A stretch of 64,000 bases of DNA from Streptomyces sp. NBC_00376 (GCF_036077095.1 NZ_CP107960.1:3596001-3660000); one strand, 5' to 3'; shown: positions 8,187-17,919, numbered from the stretch's first letter. The notes: generated by a model from the letters alone, not told the origin. Numbers and translations are program-made.

Positions 8187-10469
8187 ATGCGTACCAGCGA
8201 GGAGATCTACCACCGGGTCCGCTGGGACTCCCGGTTCGACCCGGCGCGCTTCGTGATGGGCGTGGCGCAGCGCGGGACCGTGCCCAAGCGGGTGCCGCTG
8301 CCCCGCTTCACGCCCGGCGGGGACATCCCCTGGCACCGGGTGCTGTTCTTCGAGGCGGACGGCGAGGTGGTGTGGGACCGGTCCTCGGGCGTGGACCGGA
8401 TCGACGCGACGGAGGCCGGGCGGGTGCGCGCCCCGCGCCGGCTGCCGTCCCCGTACTTCGTCTCCCGCACCCCGCACGCGTTCTCCGCGCCGGAGGCGGC
8501 CTGGACGCCCGTGCCCGAGGACGCTCCGGCGCCCGGGCCGGCCTCCGGTCCCCTGACGCTGCTGACCTGGAACACCCTCTGGGACCGCTACGACAGCGAC
8601 CGCATCGACACCGCCCGGCGCCGGCCGCTCCTGCTCGACGCGCTGCGCGCCGCGGACGCCGATGTCATCGCCCTCCAGGAGGCCGAACCGGCCCTGCTCG
8701 CCATGCTGCTGGCGGCGCCCTGGGTCCGCGACGGCTACACGTTCTGGGCCGATCCGGCGGGCCGGGACGTCGCCGACTGCGGTCTGCTGCTGCTCAGCAG
8801 GGTGCCGGTGCGCGAGGCGGGCCTGCATGTACTCGGCCCGCACAAGGCGGTCGCGGCGGTCGTGGTGGACGGGTCGGACGGGCCGGTCACGGTCGCGGTG
8901 ACCCATCTCAGCAGCGACCACTCGGCCGACGGTGCCGGCCGACGCGATGCCGAACTGGCCGATCTGGCAACGGGGTTGGCGGCGGTCGAGGGCGATGTGG
9001 CGCTGCTCGGCGACTTCAACGACGGCGGGGACACCCCGCAGGACCGCTTGGGGATGGCGGACGCCTGGAGCCGGGTGCACGGCGCGGACGACCGGACGCC
9101 CACCTTCGACCCGTCGGTCAACCCGCTGGCGGCGGTCTCCTCCCTGTCCGGGCGGGCGTCCCGGCTGGACAGGGTCCTGGTCCGCTCGGAGCGGCTGCGC
9201 CCCGCCTCTGCGGTGCTGCTGGGCGATGTCCCCGCACCGGACGGGCTGTACGTCTCGGACCACTTCGGGGTACGCGTGGAGCTGGCCGCCGGGGCGGCGG
9301 AAGAGGTCCGCGCGGACGCGGCGGAGGAGGCTTGGGAGGACGCTGCGGAGGAGGCCTGCGCGGCCGATGTCGTGCGCCGGGTGGCCGCCGCCCTGCCCGG
9401 AGGCGCTGTCCACCTGGCCGGCTCCCGGCGGATGGGCTGTGCGCTGCCCGGCGCGGACGTGGACCTGGTCGCGGCGCTGCCGGGCGCGGTGGATCTGCCG
9501 GGGGTACGGGAGCGGCTGACCGTTGCCCTGCCGGACGCCGTCGGCCTGCGCGAGGTGACCGGCGCCCGCGTACCGGGTCTGCGCTTCGCCCTCGGCGGCC
9601 TGAACGTGGACATGGTGACCGTGGCGACGGGGGCGCTCGACCCGGCCGAGGCGGTGGCCGGGCGCGCCGGGCTGGGCGAGGCGGCGGCCACGGCGCTCAG
9701 CGCGGTGAGCGACGCGGACGCGGTGCTCGCGGCGGCGGACCCGCACCGGGCGGCGTTCGTGGGCCTCGCCCGCGAGGTGAAGGCCTGGGCGCGGGCGCGC
9801 GGCCTGGACTCCGCACCGTGCGGCGGGCTGCCGGGCCTCGCCTGGTCGGTGCTCGCGGCCCGTACCGCCCACGAGTCGGGCGACCTGCCTCCGCTCCCCC
9901 TGCTCAGGCACTTCTTCGCGTCCTGGGCCACCTGGGACTGGGAGCGCCCGGTCGGCCCCGCCACGGCCCCCGACACCGGTGGGCTTCCCGTCACCGTGCT
10001 GACCCCGACCGCCCCCGTCCGCTCCTGCACCGCACAGGTCTCCCCGGCCGGCCGCGACCTCCTCACCGAGGAACTCTTCCGCGCCTGGGAGATCCTGGAG
10101 TCCGCCGACGACACCGGCCCCGTACCGCACGCCCTGCTCCGCACCCCGCCGCCGCTGCACACGCAGCACACTGCCTGGGCTCTCGCCTCCGTACGGCCCG
10201 GGCCCGACGAGGGGCGGCTGCGCGGCCGTCTCCTCTCCCTGGCCGCCGCCCTCGCCGGGGCGGGTGCCCCGGACTCCCGCATCTGGCCGCGCCCTCTCAC
10301 CGCCGACGGCCTGGTGGGATACGCGATCGGCCTGGGCGCCACACCGCCCGACGGGCACCGGCTGGCGGAGATCAGGACGGAGATTCTGCGCGGCATCCCG
10401 GACGCCTCTCTGACCCGGGTGGAGATTTCCGGTCTCCGGTCGGCAGGAGACCCGGCGTTCGCCCTCTGA
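8187..10469 (+). CDS. RNA-repair protein: DUF504, EEP nuclease/phosphatase, nucleotidyltransferase
   Basis: A 760-residue multidomain protein. Residues 1-80 resemble the MJ1316/DUF504 RNA cyclic-end-recognition domain (IPWHRVLFFEADGEVVWDR at about 47-65). Residues 122-366 are an endonuclease/exonuclease/phosphatase domain with Asn129, Glu165, His240, GDFND at 275-279 and SDH at 357-359. Residues about 395-500 form a polymerase-beta-type nucleotidyltransferase with GS at 412-413, DVD at 424-426 and a later LNVDMV, followed by a poly(A)-polymerase-like helical domain. Together with the ligase-kinase it could recognise, trim, extend and reseal damaged RNA ends. This grouping agrees with comparative-genomic predictions for MJ1316-linked RNA repair. 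Actual substrates are unknown. Confidence 0.88.
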   Translation: MRTSEEIYHRVRWDSRFDPARFVMGVAQRGTVPKRVPLPRFTPGGDIPWHRVLFFEADGEVVWDRSSGVDRIDATEAGRVRAPRRLPSPYFVSRTPHAFSAPEAAWTPVPEDAPAPGPASGPLTLLTWNTLWDRYDSDRIDTARRRPLLLDALRAADADVIALQEAEPALLAMLLAAPWVRDGYTFWADPAGRDVADCGLLLLSRVPVREAGLHVLGPHKAVAAVVVDGSDGPVTVAVTHLSSDHSADGAGRRDAELADLATGLAAVEGDVALLGDFNDGGDTPQDRLGMADAWSRVHGADDRTPTFDPSVNPLAAVSSLSGRASRLDRVLVRSERLRPASAVLLGDVPAPDGLYVSDHFGVRVELAAGAAEEVRADAAEEAWEDAAEEACAADVVRRVAAALPGGAVHLAGSRRMGCALPGADVDLVAALPGAVDLPGVRERLTVALPDAVGLREVTGARVPGLRFALGGLNVDMVTVATGALDPAEAVAGRAGLGEAAATALSAVSDADAVLAAADPHRAAFVGLAREVKAWARARGLDSAPCGGLPGLAWSVLAARTAHESGDLPPLPLLRHFFASWATWDWERPVGPATAPDTGGLPVTVLTPTAPVRSCTAQVSPAGRDLLTEELFRAWEILESADDTGPVPHALLRTPPPLHTQHTAWALASVRPGPDEGRLRGRLLSLAAALAGAGAPDSRIWPRPLTADGLVGYAIGLGATPPDGHRLAEIRTEILRGIPDASLTRVEISGLRSAGDPAFAL

Positions 10470-10580
10470 CGGACTGGACGGCGCCCTTCCCGCCACCAAT
10501 CCCTCCGACCCCGCTGTGCGCCGCTTTTCCCCCTTTGAGCTTCTCGCAGGGTTAAGGGGACGAGAGCGGGAGTGCGATCG

Positions 10581-11227
10581 ATGACGGACGTGGCCGTGGG
10601 AACAGACCGGACCGGAATCGATACGGACGAGAACGGTGCCGCCCCGGCTCACGGCCAGCTCGTCACCGTACGAAATCGTCCCTGGGTGGTCACCGAGGTC
10701 ACCCGCTCCGCGGTTTCGTCCGAGAATCCCGCCCGTACTGCGGCGGCGTCGGCGCCGCACCTGGTGTCTCTGGTCTCCGTCGAGGACGACGCGCGCGACG
10801 AAGAGCTCCGGGTGGTCTGGGAGCTGGAACAGGGCGCGGTCGTCCATCAGCAGTACGAGCTCCCCTCACCCACCGCCGGTATCGACGCCCCGGCACGCCT
10901 GGACGCCTTCCTTGACGCGGTCCGCTGGGGTGCGATCGCCTCCGCCGACAAGACCGCCCTCCAGGCCCCTTTCCGGTCCGGGGCCGAGATCCAGGACTAC
11001 CAGCTCGCCCCCGTCGTGCGGGCCCTGTCCATGCCGCGGACGAATCTGCTGATCGCCGACGACGTCGGCCTCGGCAAGACCATCGAGGCCGGTCTGGTCA
11101 TGCAGGAGCTCATGCTCCGCCACCGGGCCCGCACCATGCTGATCGTCTGTCCTTCCGGCCTGACCCTTCAGTGGCAGGACGAGATGCGGGACAAGTTCGG
11201 CCTGGACTTCCGCATCGTGAACAGCGC
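10581..11227 (+). pseudogene. DISARM drmD (SNF2-like helicase), 5' fragment
   Basis: About 215 codons match the N-terminus of the DISARM DrmD family: RNRPWVVTEVTRS, LVSLVSVEDDARDEELRVVW, IQDYQLAPVVRALSMPR, and helicase motif I as IADDVGLGKTIEAGLV. The similarity stops after KFGLDFRIVNSA. Just past this point the frame leads into out-of-frame methylase sequence and ends at 11537. A full DrmD would be several hundred residues longer with helicase motifs II-VI, all missing here, so no active helicase is expected. The ATG at 10581 has a GGGAG site 8 bases upstream. Confidence 0.75.
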
Positions 11228-13887
11228 CCTGAGGCGGGCGTGGTCACCGCCGAACTGCACGCCTCGGCCGGCAACGACGACGAGCTCGCCGCCCGTGTCG
11301 CACCCTTCGCGGGTCTGGTCGACGACGATCTGCGCGGCGAACCGATGGTGTTCCCGGCCGGTTCCATGGTCATGGTGCGCTCCGGCAACCGCCGCAACAC
11401 GGGCACGCACTACACCCCGAAGAAGCTGGCGGAGGAGGTCGTCGAGCACACCCTCGCTCCCCTGTGCTTCTCCCCCGGCCCGGCGGAGGGCGCGGCCTCT
11501 GGGGTCTGGAAGGCAAAGCCCGCCGCAGAGCTGCTGAAGCTGCGGATGCTGGACCCGGCGATGGGCTCCGGCGCCTTCCTCGTCTCCGCCTGCCGTTACC
11601 TCTCGGACCGGGTGGTGGACGCCTGGTTGCGGGACGGGCTGCCGGACGAGGTCCGCCGCGATGTGGGCGCGGACGACCGGGACGAGCTGCTGCGCGTGGC
11701 GCGGCGTCTGGTCGCCGACCGCTGCCTGTACGGGGTGGACCGGGACCCGATGGCGGTGGAGCTGGCCAAGCTGTCGCTGTGGCTGGTCACGCTGGCGAAG
11801 GGCCGGCCGTTCTCGTTCCTGGACCACGCGCTGCGGTGCGGGGACTCGCTGGTCGGCGTCATCGACGTGGAGCAGATCAAGGCGTTCCATCTGGAGTCGG
11901 GTGCAAGGCAGTTGAGCCAGGAGGTGTCGCGTGCCCTGGTTGTGACGGAGTCCCTGCTCTCGAAGGCCGCGGGTCTGCGCCGCGAGATCGAGGCGACCCC
12001 GGTCCACGACATCCGAAGCGTCCACGCCAAGACCGAGAAGCTGCGCGAGGCGGAGGCCCTGTCGGAGCGGTTGCGCCTGGCGGCGGACGCGGTGGTGGGT
12101 GCGGCGCTGGCGGCGGAGGGCATCTCCGACGAGGAGGCGTCCGACCTGACGGGCGAGGAGAAGGTGGGCGGCAAGCGGGGCGCCGCGCAGTTCCGGGACG
12201 CGAAGGAGAGCGCGAAGGAACGGGCGTACCGGAACCGGCTGGAGTCGGTGGCGGGGCTGGTGGCTACGGCGCTGGAGGAGGACGCGGAGGTCCCCGGGTC
12301 GTCGTACGCGGGTGAGCAGGCGCGGGGCGTGGTGGACCGGTGGCTGACGGGTGAACGGGCGGCTGCGGTACGGCCGTTGCACTGGCCGCTGGAGTTCCCG
12401 GAGATCATGGGGGTGGGGGCGCGTCGGGGTTCGACGCGATCGTGGGGAACCCGCCGTTCATCGGCGGCCAGAAGCTGACCGGTGCGCTGGGCACGGACTA
12501 CCGCGAATACTTGGTCAACCGACTGGGCGGAGGGCAGCGGGGCAGCGCGGACCTGTGCGCGTACTTCCTGCTGCGGAACCTGGCGCTGGCGCCGGGGCGG
12601 CGTACGGGGATCATCGCGACGAACACGATCGCGCAGGGCGATACCCGGGAGGTCGGGCTGGACCAGGCGACGGCTGCCGGGTGGACGGTGTACCGGGCGA
12701 TCAAGTCGCAGCCCTGGCCGGGGACGGCGGCGCTGGAAGTCTCGCTGCTGTGGCTGGGCGGAAGCGCGGGCAAGGACGAGCAGCCGGTGCTGGACGGGGA
12801 CGAGGTGCGGGGGATCACGCCGGGGCTCGACCCTCGGTCGCGGGTGAGCGGGAAGCCGTATCGGCTGGCGGCGAACGCGGGGCAGTCGTTCCAGGGGTCG
12901 AACGTCCTGGGAAAGGGGTTCGTACTCCAGCCGGAGGTGGCCCAGGCGCTGATCGAGAAGGACCCGCGCAACAAGGACGTGCTGTTCCCGTACCTCAACG
13001 GGGAGGACCTGAACTCACGGCCGGACTGCTCGGCCAGCCGGTGGGTGATCAACTTCCACGGGTGGTCGGAGGAGAAGGCGGCAACATACGAGGACGTGTT
13101 CGCGATCGTGGAGCGGGACGTCAAGCCGGTGCGTCTTGCGAACAACCGCAAGGTGTACCGGGACTTCTGGTGGCAATACGGCGAGAAGCGCCCCGCCATG
13201 GTGAGGACGATCTCCGACCTGGATCGAGTCATCGTGATCGCCTTGGTGAGCAAGACGGCAGTACCCGTGCGCCAAGCCACCACCCAGGTCTTCTCGCACA
13301 TGCTCGGCGTGTTTGCCACCGACTCGGCTGCCCAGCTAGCCCTACTCTCGGGCTCGCTGCACTATTGGTGGGCGGTGCAACACGGCTCCAGCCTGAAAGG
13401 CGACCTCCGCTACACGCCTTCAGACGTTTACGACACCTTCCCCAAGCCGCGCGAGACCAATCGCTTGGCCACAGCCGGTGACACTCTCGAGAAGATCCAG
13501 CGCGACGCCATGGCCAGCCAGGCCATTGGCTTGACGAAGCTCTACAACGCCATCCACGCCGGGGCTGCGCACTCCGCCTCCGCCGAAGCTGTGCGCCAGG
13601 CCCACGTAGAAGTGGACGAAGCTGTCGCCGAAGCGTGCGGCTGGACCGACCTTAACTTGCGCCATGGGATACACGAGACGCGCCAGGGCACCCGATTCAC
13701 CATCTCGCCCGATGCCCAGGTTGAAGTCTTGGACCGCCTCCTAGAGCTGAACCACGCTCGCTACAAGGAAGAACAGGAAGCCGGGCTTCACGTGCCGGGC
13801 GCGAAGAAGAAGGCCGCCCCCAAGCGGGCGCCGAAGCCGAAGGCAGAGCCCAAGCCGGAGGACGGCATCCAGGACGGGTTCTTCTGA
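11228..13887 (+). pseudogene. DISARM drmMI-type DNA adenine methylase, truncated and frameshifted
   Basis: The first part (in frame to about 12418) has GTHYTPKKLAEEVVEHTLAP and motif I LDPAMGSGAFLV. The second part (from about 12420, one frame over) has motif IV IVGNPPFIGGQKLTGALG, then a target-recognition-like region and a Lys/Pro-rich tail to 13887. Adding one G to the G-tract at 12414-12418 restores a continuous frame through EIMGVG and SGFDAIVGNPPF. The N-terminal half of the protein is missing because a deletion joins it out of frame to drmD. Both losses predict an inactive methylase. A single sequencing error could explain the frameshift but not the deletion. Confidence 0.75.
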
Positions 13888-13895
13888 CAGCAGCG

Positions 13896-13930
13896 CGCCC
13901 CCGCCCAGGCATCAGCCCAGGGCGGGGGCG
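13896..13930. terminator. Bidirectional terminator-like hairpin
   Basis: Perfect 11-bp arms, 13896-13906 and 13920-13930 (CGCCCCCGCCC with GGGCGGGGGCG), lie between the convergent methylase pseudogene and the DUF397 gene. Confidence 0.6.
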
Positions 13931-13947
13931 AGGGTGCGGGTGCGGGT

Positions 13948-14157
13948 TCAGCGCCCGGCGGCGTACGAGACGAAGCCCGCCCAAGCGCCTGATGCGAAAG
14001 CGAGCCGGGCCCCCTGCGCGTTCTTGGAATCGCGCACGAGCACTACGTCTGGGGTGGTCGCGACCTCAACGCATTCATTGCTGTTGCTGCTGTCGCTGTA
14101 GCTGCTCTTGAACCACTCCAGCCGGGGAGCGCCTCCGGCAGAGGTCTCGCTGATCAT
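13948..14157 (-). CDS. DUF397 domain protein
   Basis: A 69-residue protein with the DUF397 signature WFKSSYSDSSNSNECVEVA followed by VLVRDSKNAQGARLAF. Such proteins pair with XRE/DUF5753 regulators in Streptomyces, often with antitoxin-like or developmental regulatory roles (as with WhiJ-type loci). The ATG at 14157 overlaps the stop codon of the upstream XRE gene, so the two are translationally coupled. Confidence 0.9.
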   Translation of the reverse strand: MISETSAGGAPRLEWFKSSYSDSSNSNECVEVATTPDVVLVRDSKNAQGARLAFASGAWAGFVSYAAGR

Positions 14158-15032
14158 GTCTCTCCCAGCACTTGCTCGATGAAGGCCAGCGACTCCCGGG
14201 GGGTGAGAGCCTGAGCCCGGATGATGCCACACCGCAACTCAACGATCCGGAGATGCTTCGGGTCAGAGACCGGGCGACTGCCGAAGTCGCCTTCGGAGCG
14301 CCCCACCGCCGAGCCGTCCTTGAACTTCAACACCTGCATCTCCCCGCCCATTCCGGCGTGATCATCGCGGCCGGTCGGCATCACCTGGATCTCGACATTA
14401 CGCAACTGCCCTACCTCCAAGAGGCGTTCGAGCTGTCGGCGCAACACCATTCTGCCCCCAAGGTGGCGTCTCAGCGTCACCTCTTCCTGGACAAAGCTGA
14501 GCTCCGGGCCGGGAGAGCGGTCGAAGATGGACTGCCGAGCCACACGAGCAGCCACTAGCCTCTCCACTTCGTCCTGCGAGAAGGCGGGCCGCCTCATCCC
14601 GAACAACGCCCGGGCGTACTCCTCCGTCTGCAACAGACCGTGGAGATTGTGGCTCCCGTACGCCGAGAGCTCGACCGCCCGCTCCTCCATCTTCGCCAGC
14701 TCCCGAATCTTCCTCGGGTACCGGACCTCGGCCACGTCCTGCTTCATCGCGGCGATCTTCCCGCCCGCCCCCAGCACCTCGTCCGCCTTGTCCAGGAACT
14801 CCGGGCGAGGGATGCGGCGGCCGCCCTCCACCTTGTAGACCTGGTCCTCCCCGTACCCGATCGCGGTCCCGAACTCGCCGGCCCGCAGCCCCGCCGCCTC
14901 CCGCCACGCCTTGATCTGGCGCCCCACCGCCGCGACCACGGCCGCCCCCGACTCGTCATCGGGATCGACGTCCCAACCCGGCTCGTCCGCCCCGGCGTCA
15001 CCGGGCTCCGTACCGGTCTCATCCACGCTCAT
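14154..15032 (-). CDS. XRE-family regulator with DUF5753 domain
   Basis: About 292 residues. After an acidic N-terminus comes an XRE helix-turn-helix (GRQIKAWREAAGLRAGEFGT, then YKVEGGRRIPRP), then a DUF5753 domain with YGSHNLHGLLQTEEYARALF and IQVMPTGRDDHAGMGGEMQ. These domains form WhiJ-type regulators with a DUF397 partner, here the overlapping next gene. The ATG at 15032 (MSVDETG) is chosen; an in-frame ATG at 15056 is possible. The divergent ATP-binding gene at 15198 completes a trio common in Streptomyces. Confidence 0.88.
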   Translation of the reverse strand: MSVDETGTEPGDAGADEPGWDVDPDDESGAAVVAAVGRQIKAWREAAGLRAGEFGTAIGYGEDQVYKVEGGRRIPRPEFLDKADEVLGAGGKIAAMKQDVAEVRYPRKIRELAKMEERAVELSAYGSHNLHGLLQTEEYARALFGMRRPAFSQDEVERLVAARVARQSIFDRSPGPELSFVQEEVTLRRHLGGRMVLRRQLERLLEVGQLRNVEIQVMPTGRDDHAGMGGEMQVLKFKDGSAVGRSEGDFGSRPVSDPKHLRIVELRCGIIRAQALTPRESLAFIEQVLGET

Positions 15033-15197
15033 CCGTGCCCCACTTCCGGTGTGCATGCCGTTCTTGACCCAACCCCTGGTCTCTCCGACACGTCACCCCG
15101 GACAGCCGGGACAGCACTGGACAAGCACGGGACAATCACCGTACGCAAGGGGCTCGTTGCTGTTCACGGTACGCACGCCCCGGCCACGCTGAGCGGC

Positions 15198-15689
15198 GTG
15201 AACCAACACATCACCCGAACCGAACATTCCGCTCCCGTCCGGCAGTTCACCGTCTCGCTCTCCCCCACCCGGCGGGGCGCCAGGCTCGCCCGGCTCCTGG
15301 CCACGGCGCATCTGGGCGATTGGGGGATCGTCTGCGAACCGGCCGCGCACATCGTCGCCGAGCTGGCCGCCAACGCCGCCGTCCACGGCCGCGTACCCGG
15401 CCGGGACTTCCGACTCGGCCTCACTGCCCACCGCGACGAGCTCCTGCGGATCGAGGTGACCGACACCCGGGGCGAGCAACTGCCCGTCGTGTCCACCCCC
15501 GACCAGTACGCGGAGAGCGGGCGCGGCCTGCTGATCGTCGAGGCGCTAGCCGACCGGTGGGGCATCGATGTAGGGCCCGTCCCGCGCAAGACGATCTGGG
15601 CCGAACTCGACCTCGTACCGCGACCGCTCCACCGGGTCGCGGAAACCCGCGACCCGGTGAGCCACGTCCCCGCGTTCCACGACGCATAA
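15198..15689 (+). CDS. ATP-binding anti-sigma-factor-like protein (HATPase)
   Basis: A 163-residue single-domain HATPase of the RsbW/SpoIIAB type. The N-box is HIVAELAANAAVHGRV, and the G1-like region ESGRGLLIVEALADRWGID is intact. No transmembrane or sensor domain is present. Such proteins may act as anti-sigma kinases or partner the XRE/DUF397 pair that lies divergently next to it. The GTG at 15198 (VNQHITRTEHSAP) is the best start near the fold, with only a weak ribosome binding site, so the start is uncertain. Confidence 0.82.
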   Translation: MNQHITRTEHSAPVRQFTVSLSPTRRGARLARLLATAHLGDWGIVCEPAAHIVAELAANAAVHGRVPGRDFRLGLTAHRDELLRIEVTDTRGEQLPVVSTPDQYAESGRGLLIVEALADRWGIDVGPVPRKTIWAELDLVPRPLHRVAETRDPVSHVPAFHDA

Positions 15690-15840
15690 AGCTTTAAAGA
15701 ACCTGGGGAAATTACCCTCCCCACCCAAACCCGCCCCCCTCCCGCTCCCGTCACTCACGCGGGTGACATGGGGCAACTGGGCTGGATTTCATGTGGGTTG
15801 GCTGGCATATGCTCGCCGCGACAACTCCAGAACATGCGAC

Positions 15841-15877
15841 GGCCCCCGACCGAGATTCGTAGTCTCAACCGGGGGCC
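15841..15877 (+). promoter_or_regulatory. Leader hairpin upstream of helix-turn-helix gene
   Basis: GGCCCCCG (15841-15848) pairs with CGGGGGCC (15870-15877), and an inner GAGA/TCTC extends the stem. It lies 29 bases before the start codon at 15907, and could be an attenuator or protect the mRNA 5' end. Confidence 0.45.
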
Positions 15878-15906
15878 TGACCACCGAGGAAGTAAGAGGC
15901 TTCCCG

Positions 15907-16878
15907 ATGGATACCCCGCAGATTACCGCGCCCTCGCGCGCCCCGTCCCCCGTACCCGGAGACACCACACCGTCACCCGGTGTCATCCACATCAGCTTCC
16001 GGCACGCCGCAGGCTTCACCGTCATCGGCAACCACCTCGCCCAGCACCGCGGACTCTCCCTCGCCGCGATCGGGCTCGCCGCCCACATCCAGTCGCTGCC
16101 CGCCGGAGCCAGGATCGGCATCAAGCGCCTCGCCGAACGCTTCCCCGAGAGCGAGACCCGCGTCGCCGCCGCCCTGCGCGAGCTCGAAGCCCACGGCTAC
16201 CTCCACCGCAGCCGCGTACGCCTCGCCGACGGCCGCATCATCACCCGCACCGTCTCGTACAACCAGCCGAGCGCCGACGCGTCCACCGTCGCAGCGCCGC
16301 AGCCGCGGACCAGGCGCAGCACACCGGCAGCCCCGCTGCCCACCCCACAGCCACCACGCGAGGCCGCCCCCGAACCACGCCCCGCACCACCCCCGGCACC
16401 CGCGCCGCAGCCTCAACCCACCCCCGTCCTCGTCCCGGCCCCCACCGCGCGCACGACGCCGCCTCCGCCGCTCCCCCGGCCGCGGGAGCTCACGCCGGAA
16501 CTCCAGCGCGTGGCCACCGCCCTCCTCGCCGACCTGCGCCGCCACGCACCTCAACTCGTCCTCTCCGAGAACGACATCCACACCCTCACCCCCGGCGTCG
16601 CCACCTGGCTCGAACGCGACGCCCACCCCGACACCATCAGCCGCACCCTCACCACCGACCTCCCGAGCCCTCTGAAACGCCCGGCCAAACTCCTGCGCCA
16701 CCGCATCACGGCACTCCTGCCACCACCGCTGCCGGGAGCCCAGGACGCCGTCGCACTCGCACGCCCCGGCGTCATCGTCATTCCGCTCCAGAACTGCGAC
16801 CACTGCGACCGCGCCTTCCGCTCCCGCCACCCCGGCCACTGCCGCGACTGCCGGACGGACCTCCACACAGCCGCCTGA
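15907..16878 (+). CDS. Helix-turn-helix protein with proline-rich linker and zinc-like tail
   Basis: A 323-residue protein. Residues about 25-125 form a winged-helix domain (LSLAAIGLAAHIQSLPAGA, then LAERFPESETRVAAALRELE and HGYLHRSRVRL) like replication-initiator or MarR/GntR-type wings. A long Pro-rich linker (about 130-200) follows, then a helical region, and a C-terminal CDHCDRAFRS...HCRDCRTDL cluster that could bind zinc. Similar proteins are common in Streptomyces but their function is not known. The ATG at 15907 is downstream of a purine-rich segment. Origin from a mobile or plasmid element is possible but not shown. Confidence 0.75.
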   Translation: MDTPQITAPSRAPSPVPGDTTPSPGVIHISFRHAAGFTVIGNHLAQHRGLSLAAIGLAAHIQSLPAGARIGIKRLAERFPESETRVAAALRELEAHGYLHRSRVRLADGRIITRTVSYNQPSADASTVAAPQPRTRRSTPAAPLPTPQPPREAAPEPRPAPPPAPAPQPQPTPVLVPAPTARTTPPPPLPRPRELTPELQRVATALLADLRRHAPQLVLSENDIHTLTPGVATWLERDAHPDTISRTLTTDLPSPLKRPAKLLRHRITALLPPPLPGAQDAVALARPGVIVIPLQNCDHCDRAFRSRHPGHCRDCRTDLHTAA

Positions 16879-17140
16879 CAACCACCAGCCGCTCCACCCG
16901 CAACTTCCGGACCCGCCCGCGAGAACATCGCCGCAGCCATCGCCAAACGCACCGCACAGGGCCTCGACAACCGTCCAGCCACACAACGGCGGAAAAGCCT
17001 GGTGGTCGTCTCCCAGATCCCTCAAGGAATAAGCCATTCCGTGATCACAACCAGACGATGAACAGCCACCACAGGCACTGCCTCTCGGGCGACAGGTACG
17101 AAGGAAGCTGACCAGTCACGTCCGGATCAGGGGGACTTCT
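16879..17140. other. Intergenic stretch without recognised features
   Basis: Between the helix-turn-helix gene and the decayed secreted-protein gene. No frame here looks coding, and I see no strong promoter, RNA gene or long repeat. Confidence 0.5.
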
Positions 17141-17867
17141 GTGCGAACCGCCTACAAGAGATGGATAGTCGTCGCAATCACCATCGCGGCTGCGAGTGAA
17201 CATTAGGAACAGCCCCGCCCTCACCCCAGGACAGCTCTCAGAAGACCCAGCTGTCCACGAGTGAGGTCGACGAGCTGTCGCAGCTTGCAGGGGAATATCT
17301 GCAGACGCGCGCAGGCATGGTCACCACCACTCCTCCCCGGGCAAGGATCTCGAACATCTCAGCCACCCCGGCCATGGCGAATCGCACCTCGGATGAATTC
17401 GCCCAGCTCGCAGCAAAGGGCAAGAGGTACGAGCAGGTGGACGGCGGCTACACAAAGGCCGTCGTGGACGTCACCGTCACGGACTCGTCGCTGGCGGGAA
17501 CCACCGCCACCATCCAACTCACCGAAGACACCCGGCTCTACATGCCGTTCACAGCCGCAGAAGTCGCCGAAGGGGCGCCCGAGTACGAAGAGTTCTCCCT
17601 TCCGCACACGGTGACGTTCACCCGATCCGCCGACGGTACGTGGCTCCTCGCCTCGGACAGGGTGGTCGAGGACTCTCGATCACGGAGATTCAAATTGACC
17701 TCGACATGGGGCCGGATGCCGGATCGGCAAAGCTGACAGCGAAGGAGAAATCCGGCAAGACAACACAGGACTCCTTCAGCGTGGTGAGGGTGGACGGCAC
17801 GTGGCACCTGACCATCTTCACTGACAGGCCGGATCCGTCCGGCAAGGCGACATCGTCAACGGAGTAG
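17141..17867 (+). pseudogene. Decayed secreted protein like Amidase_6-domain N-termini
   Basis: Three fragments in different frames look like one gene. A GTG at 17141 gives a basic then hydrophobic leader (RTAYKRWIVVAITIAAAS) that stops after 21 codons. A second frame (about 17225-17690) reads STSEVDELSQLAGEYLQ, later KRYEQVDGGYTKAVVDVTVT and PHTVTFTRSADGTWLLASD. A third frame carries ITEIQIDLDMGPDAG through to VRVDGTWHLTIFTD at 17867. The middle part resembles the region before Amidase_6 domains in Streptomyces secreted proteins. No catalytic domain remains. Assignment to a family is tentative; the broken state is clear. Confidence 0.55.
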
Positions 17868-17888
17868 CTGCACCCGATGTGCCGGAAT

Positions 17889-17919
17889 CACCTCCCAGGG
17901 AGCCCCGCCCTGGGAGGTG
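17889..17919. terminator. Bidirectional terminator-like hairpin
   Basis: A perfect 12-bp stem (17889-17900 with 17908-17919, CACCTCCCAGGG with CCCTGGGAGGTG) and a 7-base loop separate the plus-strand pseudogene from the minus-strand reverse-transcriptase fragment. Confidence 0.65.

Noticed and set aside
8001..10847. Minus-strand open frame of 948 codons opposite the EEP-nucleotidyltransferase gene
   Set aside because: The plus-strand gene has clear domains and catalytic motifs; the antisense peptide is Arg/Gly-rich noise.
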